DNA of 64,000 bases from Phytophthora sp. 'mugwort' (lineage: Eukaryota > Oomycota > Peronosporomycetes > Peronosporales > Peronosporaceae), in contig JAUCEF010000005.1 of the NCBI GenBank assembly GCA_033558025.1, forward strand, positions 2,108,001-2,172,000, in the 5' to 3' direction. The notes under the pieces are model-generated. The model was not told the origin of the DNA. It saw only the letters and a program-made list of their open reading frames with translations, and did not search any database. How positions within the stretch are numbered: the first letter of the stretch is position 1; each line of letters begins with the position of its first letter. This document shows positions 31,421 to 41,785 of this stretch, one piece after another. The position numbers were made by a program, and so were the translations under genes.

Positions 31421-33882
31421 ATGCGCGCGTGGTGGACTCTGGCGCTCGGCGTCTCGGGGCTGTTGAAGGACGCAGTGTCGGTCGCTAGCTCCTCGGGGTC
31501 TAGCACCTCGACGACCAGTGGAACACTCAACACACTGACTACGAGCTGCAATGGTGGTTGTAGCAGCAACGGGGTCTGCGTGGTAGTGGGTCAGTCCTCT
31601 GCTAACTCCATCAACTGCGTGAACGACACCAACTGCGTCACTTTGTCGTCGGGCCAGTCGGCGCTGTGCCTCGACGCCTTCAGCTCGTCGGCCACCGAAT
31701 GGGTCTTCCAGCCGGCCAAGAGTAACGACACGGCAGGTGCTGGACCCTTTGAGCGCGTGGGGCTGCTGCAGCTTGAAGATCATGTTACAGATCTGACCTT
31801 TAGAAAGGCAGACCAGGGAGAGGAACCGCTCTCCGGCTCGCTGGAACTTGCATCCATGAACATCCAGCCGGACGCTGTACTGGACAAGGTGACATTCAAA
31901 AATTTGAGCCTGTCTGGACTGGACAGCGCCTTGCCGCTCAACAGTGTTAAAAGAATGTGCGCCGATGTGTAGTTGGTGAGAGAAAGCAGGGATAATGGAG
32001 TGAGTACTGACGATGGGGGTATTTTGCTTGTGAACAGATATTTCAACTACTGCTCCCTCAGAAAGATCCCCACAGCTGCAGTGGCTGGCGACTCGGTCAC
32101 TGTCATGTACGATGCCTACTGCTACGGGTTCTGGATAAATGAGTTTGTCTAATCGTGATTGCTATCTGGTTACCATAGAGACTTAGCTGGCAATGCCATC
32201 ACCAAGATGGACACCGATTTTCAAGACGAGTCCTTCACCAACCTTACTTTGCTGTAAGATATGTGACCAACCCAGTATTCTTATAAAAGGTTGTTGACTA
32301 AGGCATTTTGCCTCTGTGCAGTGATTTATCATCGAACTCGCTGACAAACTTTAATCTCGTGGTGGATAACTTCCCAGCCATCACGACCTTGTGAGTATAT
32401 TGACTTGCCTATTATTCATTATTTGCCTTGATAAGCTTCTTACTATTCATTATTTGCTTCCTTGTACACAGATATTTGCACAACAATTTACTAGAGGAGG
32501 TTCCCGACGTGATTTTTAATTTGTCGACTCTACAGTACCTGACGCTGATTGGCAACCCCATTAACGCATCGGACCTAACAACGAAGCAGTTCACTTTTCT
32601 CGCTAATTTGCGCATGTTCACGATCGATGGCATCACCAACACAAGCGCATGTCCGGCCACAGCAGTGCAAAGTGCACTGAATAATTCCTTCTCGTTTTGC
32701 GTGGCAAATGACGAGGATGTCGAACCATCAAACGCCACGGTCACCAAGCAGCCAGCGACGACGATGCCTGCAACAACTGAGGGTGATTCGGTGTCGTCTT
32801 CATCACACAAGACTTGGATCATTCTTGGTGCGTGTTTGGGGGCGGTCGTGCTGCTGCTACTCATCGGTCTCATCTGGTGGTGCTGTCGCCGCCGAAGAAA
32901 TGAGCAGCCTAAGCTCATGAACAGCACCATGCCATCGATCGCTATTGGCATGGGTGACCTATCGGACCACCCGTACATGGAGCTAGGTGTGCCCCGTTCT
33001 AATGCTTCCAGTCAGACAACGTCTGATTTCGAATTGCTCGCGTCTGTGGCAGACGGCTACATTGGACTGACTCGACTATCGTATGACGATGTCTTCCTCC
33101 ACAAGATGCTCCGTGTTAGTAGCCGCTCCGAGCTGTGGCTTGGTGAGTATCGGCATGAGGCTGTGCTCGTGAAGAAGATCAAGTGTAATACGGCGTCAAA
33201 AGCGCTGCTGCGGGACTTTGTAACGGAGATCGAGCTTATGTTCGAGCTCAAGCACCCTCGCATCGCCGCTTTCCGAGGTGCTATGTGGGACGCAGATGGT
33301 ACGGAACTCTGCGCTGTCGTCGAGTATGTTGAAAAAGGTGCACTGCGAGACTGCACGGTGAACAATGCGGTCGAGTTGTCAGTGCCGAAGCAGCATGCCA
33401 TTGCACGGCAGATCTCGGAGGCAATGGCATTCCTGCACAAGCAGAACATCGTCCATGGTCGGTTAAATGCGTTCAACATCCTGCTCGACAAAGATTTCTC
33501 CGCCAAACTCAGTCTCTTCAGCATCTTCCACTATATCAAGCTTTCACCTCTGGACAAGGAATGCAAGATCTTCATGGCTCCCGAAGTTCTGCGCGGGGAG
33601 CAGCCATCGGAAAGATCCGACGTTTACGCTTTCGGCGTGGTACTCGTGGAAATCGATACTGGCGAGACCCCAGTGATGAACGCACGGAGACTGTCGATGG
33701 AGCGGTCAGGTCGTGAAGAGGGGCTGTCACCTACATCGAAGAAGACCGGATTCCGCTTAAGCCGTCTTTGCTCCGGTGTGATGAAAGATACCATCGCTGC
33801 ATGCCTAGAGAAGGACCCAGCCCGACGGCCATCGATGGCTGAGATAGCGTTGGCTTTCAAGAATGGTGCGATGAAGCTGTAG
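31421..33882 (+). CDS. LRR receptor-like protein with degenerate (pseudo)kinase domain, copy 1
   Basis: Five exons (31421-31956, 32038-32106, 32179-32253, 32322-32390, 32472-33882) give 719 residues. It has a signal peptide (MRAWWTLALGVSGLLKDAVS), a Cys-rich ectodomain, four to five LRR units split one per exon (ending LYLHNNLLEEVPDVIF), and a Thr/Ser-rich stalk. A transmembrane helix (about 365-388, WIILGACLGAVVLLLLIGLI) is followed by a Cys/Arg stop-transfer and a TKL-like kinase fold (about 455-705). The ATP-site Lys (AVLVKKIK), the alpha-C Glu and MAPEVL...DVYAFGV are kept. However, the catalytic loop reads HGRLNAFN instead of HRDLKxxN, and the DFG place reads LFS. It is probably a pseudokinase receptor at the plasma membrane. 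A paralogue lies at 38062-40611. Confidence 0.88.
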
Positions 33883-34688
33883 CCTCACCGAAACTTTGTT
33901 ATTTTCTCAAGGGCATCTATTTTAATTTTCTACGCACGTCGACTTACCCAGGCCGCGCGCCAACTGCGCCAGACGCTGCTGCATGAAGCAGAACTCACAA
34001 GATGCAAGCTTGCTCTTATGTAAAATCCATTATTACCAGCAGCCAGCCAACAAAACCACAACGCTCTTATATACCGGTATGTATAAAGAACAAAACGATA
34101 TTTTGGGATGTTTGTTTGCATCGAGTCATTGCATTCATGTGACACGCACGGCACTTTAGCTCATGCTGACCAACAGATAGGGTAAGGCACCAATGCTCGT
34201 CACCCTAACAAAAAGTTATGAACATTCAACGTTGTCAATCTCTGTGCTGAATTATTTCGTATACATGTACTGAGTACATGCACTACACATAGCATATAAT
34301 ACATGTAGTGCGTTTAAGCTCATAATTCCTAGTACACAAGATTGTCCTTTATTTAGTCTTCTTTTCGCTGCTCAGGGATGAATGCCGCATCTTTGATACC
34401 CCACCTCAACGCAAGCCTCGTCTTTCCGGTGGTCGTTATGAAAATTGGTTAATCGATGATCCAACAAAGTTGCCTTTCGAGGGGGTACACAAGCAAATTC
34501 CTAGAAAATTTTGAATTGCCTTTTTCTACAAGCTCGAAGTGCGTCAAAACTATCATAACAATAAATATTTAACGCGCCTCCCTATTCCTCCGATTTGTCC
34601 CCGCAGCGAGCCTCCAGCGTGCTTGGAGCTGTAGACTTCCTATGACTAACTCTCTATGTGTACGCTCGTAAACGAGCGGGGACCATCA
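33883..34688. other. Intergenic region with small inverted repeats
   Basis: No gene seen between the LRR receptor and the convergent Cys/His-repeat gene. Around 34265-34320 there is a cluster of short palindromes (tgtac-tga-gtaca and gcactaca...tgtagtgc) that could fold; no function can be assigned. Confidence 0.45.
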
Positions 34689-35898
34689 TCATCGTTTCGC
34701 AGGTTTCTGCAAAGCACCAGCGTTGGTAGCTTGATGAAGGGAGCACACGTTGCCATTGCGCTCGTAAGCAGGCTTACGGCATCCTTCCACGACGCATCGC
34801 TTACCTGATTCATAACAAGTGATAGGCAACAAACGGGCAAAAAGCGACACGGTGAAGAGAAAAAAGTCCCCAGCACGTAAGTACCCATGCAGCCTCACAA
34901 AAAATGCCAAGGCTTGTCGAAAAAAAACACAAGACATGCAGCTCACCTCCTCCGTGGGCCCAGCACAAACCATGGGAAACCGCCGTCTTGGTGCAGTTTT
35001 CCTCGCTGCATTTGCGGCCTGAAGGACGGATTGTCTGAGTTAGAAAAATAAAAAGTGCTCAAAAGAATGGATCCAAATAATAGTTTCCCTACCTCCGCCA
35101 TGAGACCAGCAAACACCGCGCGATTTGGCACGGTTCTCGCACCCCTCCACTGTGCACTTGGTGGAGCCACCTTCAGATGTTATGCAACATTCGTCGTTAG
35201 AGCAAATCATGAAGCCACCTTTTTCGGCAATCGTGCCATCCTTACCGTGCTTCCAGCAGACGCCCAAATTTTTTGCACTGCTCGTGCACCCCACGACGGC
35301 GCATCGCTTGCCACCCTGTTATTATCAGGTTGTGTGTCATTGCACAGACGTATTAGATCCAAAATGCACCACAGATCAATCGACAGTACATGTACAATTA
35401 CAACTTACACCGTGGCCGATGCAGAGTCCACGATTCACCACGTAGCGCGTGCAGTTCTCGAACTTGCAAATACGGGATTTCTTGACCGTAGCCTTCGGCG
35501 CAGCCGCCGCTGGAGCTGGTACATTGGCCGCCCTGTTCTCTGTCGCGGAAACACTCGAACCAACTGTGAGATCAGCTGCAACACGAAGCCAGCAAACACG
35601 CGATCAGTCCGTGGAGCTTGTCACGGAGGCGTTTAAAGCTGCTAATCAGAGCGTTCTACTAGCGTAACGTACCGAAGCTCGGGCCCGTCGAGTAGGCCTG
35701 GTCCTCGTCCGCGTTGCCCCCGAGGATAAACGCGAGCGAGCTCTTGCTGGCCCGAGTGGCGGCAAGCTGCAACGCCGGCAGAGCGCCCTCCTGCGTATCG
35801 GGACGGGCCACTTGCTGCAGCCAGGCTGCGCTCAGGTCGACGTCGTCGGAGGTGGCCGAGTTCTTCATCCAGGGCTTGGGAGGGTCAAAGAGCAGCAT
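34689..35898 (-). CDS. Cys/His-repeat (WRKY19-like zinc finger) protein
   Basis: Five exons (35898-35673, 35575-35409, 35315-35093, 35018-34947, 34804-34689) join in phase to 267 residues. The N terminus (MLLFDPPKPWMKNSATSDDV) is followed by about five copies of a Cys/His unit with spacing C-x4-C-x7-10-C-x2-H. These are CKFENCTRYVVNRGLCIGHG, CAVVGCTSSAKNLGVCWKHG, CTVEGCENRAKSRGVCWSHG, CSEENCTKTAVSHGLCWAHG, and a last one ending RNGNVCSLH. Such repeats occur in large oomycete families annotated as WRKY19-like and are presumed zinc-binding; DNA binding is not shown. Introns fall right after the HG(G) of repeats, so units coincide roughly with exons. The start ATG is the first Met in the open exon; an upstream exon is possible. 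Confidence 0.78.
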
Positions 35899-36846
35899 CC
35901 ACGGCGGGCGGCGCTGAGATAGGGACCAAGAGGGCAGGCAAGATGCGCGCAGTACAGTACTCTGCTGCGAGTGAGCGAGTGAATTGATGATAGCGCAAGC
36001 GGCCCGCTCAGGTCGCAAGTTCCGACAGGCAGGAGCGCCAGCCGATGTTATCTGAATAATGAAGCGGGATCAAGGCCAAGGCCGCACTTCGAGAAGGGCT
36101 CAAGTCGCGTCTGTATGGCGCCCAGAGAAAAGCCCCGCACACCGGGGATGCGTTGATTGCTTTGCGCGCTCGACGGGCTCCGCTGCATGCCACACTTGAA
36201 GTTTGTATGTCGAGCAGCGAGGCCAACGGATGGCGGCCAAAAATAACACCATTTCAGCCAATAAGACCGAGGTACCCATTTCAACCTCCCATACTGAAAC
36301 CAAACTGTTGCCAGGATCGTCTCTGGCCTCAGCATAACGCTCCGGATACAGCAGATGCCCAGTCCAGCATGACAGGCTCTTCATCTTCATGCTGGGTTCG
36401 CCGCTGCTCTTCCTCGCTCGCTGTCTGCCTTCCAGCCTTCCAGGCAATCAGCTCGCGGTACTGCACTTCGATGCTGCATGTGTAACCTCGTGGAGGTTAC
36501 ACACAGCGTCTGATTAGACGATCAGGATTAAATGGGGTTCATAATCGACGCACAGACACTCAAGTCGTACGATTGTGGACAAAATTGTCAATCACTGGCA
36601 AATTGGCCACGGATAGCTCAAAATGAACGCAAACAAACACCTCGTGCGTGTCCACTTTCCATCCTATTATTTACCCATTGTTCAAGCCTGATCCAGTTAC
36701 CTAGCAACGCACGCATGGTTATCAACTCGCGTGCCTGTACAGCACGCCACTTGTGAGAAACAAGGTCTGTACGGATAGTGTACGGACACTGTCCGTACTG
36801 TACTGATCTCGTCGGACAGAGTAAGGTCAACGCGCGGCAAAGATCT
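35899..36846. other. Intergenic region with two hairpins
   Basis: No gene seen. It contains a near-perfect hairpin at 36473-36507 and a smaller one at 36781-36797 (tacggac-act-gtccgta). Open frames here are short and unlike known proteins. Confidence 0.5.
36473..36507. repeat. Hairpin-forming inverted repeat
   Basis: The arms tgtgtaacctc and gaggttacaca pair perfectly over 11 bp around the trinucleotide gtg. A further gctg/cagc outside allows an extended stem with a two-base bulge. It lies about 370 bp downstream of the stop codon of the RING gene, which reads leftwards. Confidence 0.7.
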
Positions 36847-37855
36847 TCAGAAGTCGCAATCGCGCCAATGCTGCGATGCAGCCGCTCGCGGTTGGCGCAC
36901 TGCATGCGAGTGCGACGTAGGGAGCGCTCTCCCCGTCCTCAGTAGTGTATTTCGATTGTGGTGCTGGCAGCAAGAAGGCGGTGAGACCGACCCAATTGTG
37001 GCGAACTCCCGCGCAAAGTGCTTCAACTCCGCCCACTCCTTAGCGCAACTCGTGCACCGAGAGCGCTGTCGTTCTCTGATCTTGTCAAGCATGCGGCCAG
37101 CACTTAAGCGAACTTTGTGGTCGAGCTCAATTCTTGCCTGTCTCGCCTGGTTAGACTGGGCATAACTCGAGGTTGCTGCGCACGTTTTAAGTGGGATTTC
37201 AAAGACAAGTAGCGAAGCATTAGTGCATACGACATCCGACCTCCAGTGCAACGTGTAAACTCGTACCAATTCGCTGCCAACTCTTCAGTTGAGATTCTGC
37301 GCTATCCAATTCACGTTGAATATGTTGCATGCGTCGCGTGGTCTGCTCGATATCCTGCTGTCTGCGGACCAGTTCGTTCTCCAGCCGAAACGAATATCGG
37401 GAAGTCAGACGCTGGATATGGTGCACCCGGTTCAGTTCACTCTTCATCTCTCTCAAGCGCTCAGGGAGACACGACGCATTCGGGGTGGGTGGCTCATTGC
37501 GGCTGGTATAGCAGGGAGCTTTGCAGTTCGAGTAGTCCTGCCCTCCAACCCCTACACCAATGGACAAGTAGAGTCGAACCACATTTCTGGGGCTAGCTTT
37601 GCGTCGGCAAACTGGACAAGCACGACGGTGTGCGAGGGCTTTCTCCGCGCAACTGTGGTGGAAAACGTGGCCACACGGCAGAGCTGCCAAGCTTCTCTCT
37701 AAGCTTTCGAGACAGATCACACACCCGCTAGCAACCTCGTCGCTCTCGCCAGAGTTTGAAGGCCCATGTGAAGCAGGAGAGACACGGTAATGACCTTGGT
37801 ACAGAGCCATAGAGAGGAACTTCCGATATGGGTCGGTGCCTTTAACAGCATTCAT
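36847..37855 (-). CDS. RING-finger protein with coiled coil (putative E3 ubiquitin ligase)
   Basis: Two exons (37855-37267, 37175-36847) join in phase to 305 residues. A C3HC4 RING finger lies at about residues 43-85 (CVICLESLERSLAALPCGHV, then FHHSCAEKALAHRRACPVCR), with all eight zinc ligands present. A helical region with heptad-like spacing follows at about 130-215 (VHHIQRLTSRYSFRLENELV, RRQQDIEQTTRRMQHIQREL). The second exon continues the helix and ends in a Cys/His-rich tail (RCTSCAKEW, SCCQHHNR). RING followed by coiled coil recalls TRAIP- or TRIM-like ligases, but no specific orthologue is recognised. An in-frame TTG start upstream is unlikely; the ATG at 37855 (MNAVKGTDPYRKF) is chosen. 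Confidence 0.75.
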
Positions 37856-38061
37856 CGTTATGATGGGAGTAGACGGCAAGAAGAACGTCCACGAGGAGAA
37901 AAATCACCTCTCTCAGACATTGCCGTCGCGTCCCGATTCAGACTACAGTATCTTCAAACTGATGGCACCACAGACCATCTTTCAAAGGTTTAAAAAGGTT
38001 TGTTATTATACTTTTTGGTAGTTTAGGTATACTATCTCTGCTTCGAGGCTTGCAAGCCTGC

Positions 38062-40611
38062 CTAAATGTGCAACATGGCTGCGATATAGGACGCGCTGGG
38101 GCGTAGCGATGGATCATACTGGAGACATGCGGCTGCCAATTCCCGGACCATCGTGGGGCATTCAGGGGTGAATGTGAACATGCCCATGAAGCTGGTGTCG
38201 TCGTTGTTGTGAGCACCCAGCACAGGAGTGGTTCGTCGTCGGTTTTCGTCGATAACAAGGCTGCGTGAACTTTGTAGTGTACGAGAAGTGTTGGCACTGG
38301 GTAGGCTTTCGAGTTGGGTGGTACGTCGCCGCGAATTGTCGGAGTCAGACGTATTGGTTGATATGACCGTGCCGTCGGTAGAAAGAAGAGTACCGTTGTC
38401 CGTATCGAAGTCGCCAAGATGTGTCCGCATTCTCCATGAGCTTCTGATCATTTCATCCGCTGTCTGGCACGTGTCTAGATGCGCCAATAGCACGCCGAAC
38501 GCGTACATATCAGAAGATGATCGAGACGGCTCGCCAATAAGGATTTCTGGAGCAAAAAATGCCTTTGTGGTTGAGTCGCCACGGCGATAATATGATTGAC
38601 AACTATAGGGCGACGACCCGTCCGTAGGAAGTGCAGCCTGGATCGGGTTCAGTTTGCAGCCCTTGTTGGGGTCCACGAACACGCTTCTACCGTTGAGTCC
38701 GTCATAAGTGACCATGTGCTGGCTGTGCAAGTACATAAGTCCACGTGCGATCTCAGCTGCTGCTTTCATCTTGAAGTTCTTCCAATTGAGCTCAGGTCCA
38801 GAACTCCGGAGGTATGCTTCGAGGGTGCCAAGTGTCATATATTCACAAACTGCCATCATGGCGTGCCGTTCGTCCCAAACAAGTCCAGTAATCGAGAGTA
38901 GCTGAGGGTGACGCATCTGTGAAAGCATTGGCACCATATCCAACGCTGCCTCCACATCATCGTCACTGGTCTGAAGTTTTGTCACGAGTACCAATTTCGT
39001 ACGATGCTCGGCAAGCGCAACGACAACAGGTCCAGAAGTTGACAGCTGGTTCAACAATACCACATCGGTAGCTTGGATCTCCTTGAATGCAGCCTTGCGT
39101 AGCCCCCCTCCAGTGTTATAATCGTTCAGCGAAGCCTCAAGCTCCGTTGTCTGGATCGTACCGTTAACACCCATTCGTGCCCGTAGGCTTTTCAAGTTGG
39201 CCTTAAGTTTGCCATCGGCAGACACAAGCGAATCGTGTTGCTCCTTTGCAGACTTCTGCTTCCACCGCCGCAAAAATACAACACCGCCGACGACGGCCAG
39301 AACTGCGAAGAGTGCTAGTCCAAGAACGACGAAGATCACAGCGGAACTTCTGTGGCTTTCGCTGGCTGTAGAGTTCGTGCTCTCCTCATTGGAACCTGAG
39401 CTGTTGATACTGCCAAGACCGTCACCGTTTGTGAAACACACGCTTTTGCCATCCCATGATACAGCTTCGTAGCCGGTGGAGCAGCTTCCGTTGACTGTCA
39501 AATTGGCTTCGAAAACAGGCAGTTTCTGTAAATATTGGAGTTGCGGGAGCGTGACGTAGGCATCAGCGATATAGTTGCCTTGCAGGTACAGAGCTGACAG
39601 GTTGCGCATTTCATAAATAATGGTGGGGATTTCGGACAATTGGTTGTCGCGAAGATCTCTGTTAAGGCAAATCATTCGAGGTTAGAAATGATCACAAAGA
39701 AAAAATGAGAGAGACCTGTACGTACAAAATGGACACCGAAGTGAATGCGTGCGGGCCGCGAGGATCAAACTGAGTGAGCTTCGACCGTTGAATAATACTG
39801 CCCAAAGAAAAAGGAAAAGAGAAAGATGAGTCAGTCAGATGTTGGTCACCAGAAAACGAGTATTAACTAAGTAGAACTTACAGCGTCTGGAGAGAGTCCG
39901 GGAAAATGTTAGTGAGCATATCTCCGACGTTAACGTCTGAAATTTCACTGTATGCAAAAAAATAACAGCAAAATAATGTAAGCTCTCTGAGCAGCGACAC
40001 ACATATTATTTTTCAAGCCAAACACACTTACATTTTCTGCAGTGCCGCGCCGCTGCGGAAGGCGTCCGACGAAAAAGAGAGCGGAACAGTTATCTGAGAA
40101 CTTGCCGTCGCACCAGTGATTGTACTGCAAATAGCAATCATACACGCAACCAATTACGTTAGATGAGCTGCCACGCGTTCCAGCAGCGCATCTATCAACT
40201 TCTAACGTACAGATTTTGTAGTGTTGACGGCAGCGTTAGATCGTCAATATCCTGGAATACCGCAGTGTCGGCCTTGTCGCTCTGAGGTTGAGCAATTGTC
40301 AGCGTCCACTGCGGCGTGCTCCAGCTGGCCGGCGTGTCCACTAAACACTGCACCTCGCAGCCTCCCGAGGTCACGTTCATCTTGCATGTCGGCATGTTGG
40401 CCGTCGAGCATCCCCGGTAAAAGAAGCCGCCATAGCTGCCTTCCTTGGTCCTGTCCTCAGAGGTCGAGGTCGCGTAGTTTACGCAGAGCGACGAACTGCA
40501 TGCCGCGTAGCAGTTGCTCGTGAGCGTGTTGTGCTCCGGCGGAATGCACGCGTCGTCCGACGCACTTACACTTGCAACCGTGAGAGCCGCAAGACCTCGG
40601 ACGCTGCGCAT
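38062..40611 (-). CDS. LRR receptor-like protein with degenerate (pseudo)kinase domain, copy 2
   Basis: Five exons (40611-40211, 40124-40032, 39947-39882, 39797-39726, 39658-38062) give 742 residues. It has a signal peptide (MRSVRGLAALTVASVSASDD), a Cys-rich ectodomain, LRR units split one per exon (ending LDLRDNQLSEIPTIIYEMRN) and a Ser-rich stalk. The transmembrane helix is at about 317-340 (AVIFVVLGLALFAVLAVVGG), then a kinase-like fold (about 405-735). The catalytic loop reads TYDGLNGRSVFV in place of HRDLKxxN, and the DFG place reads NPIQ. FAPEIL and SSDMYAFGVLLAHLDTC are kept. An extra Ser/Thr-rich insert (about residues 645-700) splits the last kinase helices. All four introns are phase 2, matching copy 1 at 31421-33882. 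It is probably a pseudokinase receptor. Confidence 0.88.
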
Positions 40612-41785
40612 TTTGCCTGCTTTTCGCGCTTTCCTGCTGTTGGGTTCGGTAGAAAAACTAGGAAATTGTGCACCGAAGCCACCTGGATTAGCAACGGGAG
40701 TTCAGTCAATTATTTTGCTAATGTGGTGGCGACTTCCACTGGCCTCCTACCGGGTAATTGTCTCGCGCCCGCCGCGAACGAGAGCAGCAGCAAGAGCGGG
40801 TGAAACTTTTACCACGGCGCGAAGGCTTTGTGGCAACACGGAAGCCGCTCGGACGTCGAGCGGGTGGGTAAATGAAGCGATACTGCCTTGTGTCGTAATT
40901 GTCACAGTGCGCGCGGTGGGGCGACTTACGAGCATAAACGGGGTGTAAAGCCAGTGTTTAGAACCGGATCTGACGCGGTATTGGTGGAAACCCCACCTGA
41001 TAACCGATGGGATTGGCGGAAACTCGAATGCGTTTCGCAGAAGCCTCTGACATGCGCTCACTATGATTTATAACGCTCGGTCCGTTAAAGTCCAACTTTC
41101 CGCTGCAACCAGCTTCAGGTTGGCGAGCGCTTCTCAACGAAGCTCTCTTACGGTCGTTGGAATACTGTAGTCAGCTCCCCCCACTGAGGTCCCCAGAGGG
41201 CTCCTCCCTCCCGCGTTGCTCGATTGAGTCTTGATCTTTCCCAGTAGTCCATGCGTTTCGTAGTGTTGAAGCTCGAGTGATGACTTCTGGTCTGAGTGCA
41301 AAAGTGTCGCGCTGTTGTCATCGGGGCACGTATTGGCGGGAGCTGTATCAACGAGGAGGCACACGCAAACATTGTTGTGCGAGACGGCTGCTGTTTCTGA
41401 GCAAGACCACCCCAGACAAAAATAGCTCGAGGCTGTCAAACAACAACATTCGATCACTTTGACGGCCGCACAGCTGGACGAGCAATGTGCGACTACAGTC
41501 CGAAGAAGGGGTTCGCGTGCGCGACGGCTCCGTCGCTGCACTTTCACTTGCAGGCTTGTGTCACGCGCTTCGCGTGTGGCGCACATGATACTAGGATCCT
41601 AATATAGGGCCGATTCTAATTCGGATCGATTCTATTTTGCCTCGTCAACTCTGCGCGTCACCAGCTCCGATTTAGACATGGCTGCGCTGTTTTTTTTCGC
41701 GCTTGCTGCAGGTGGTGTTCTCGCTAGTCTGTCCCAGCCGTGAGGGCACCAGTATCAGCCACGTCAACGCTTTTTACAAACCACC
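40612..41785. other. Intergenic region between divergent LRR receptor and ARL13-like gene
   Basis: About 1.2 kb without a recognisable gene. Several frames of 60-150 codons exist on both strands but show no family resemblance and overlap one another. The region must contain both promoters. Confidence 0.5.

Noticed and set aside
40514..40948. 144-codon plus-strand frame upstream of the second LRR receptor
   Set aside because: It overlaps the receptor's first exon antisense and its promoter; composition and lack of homology suggest chance.
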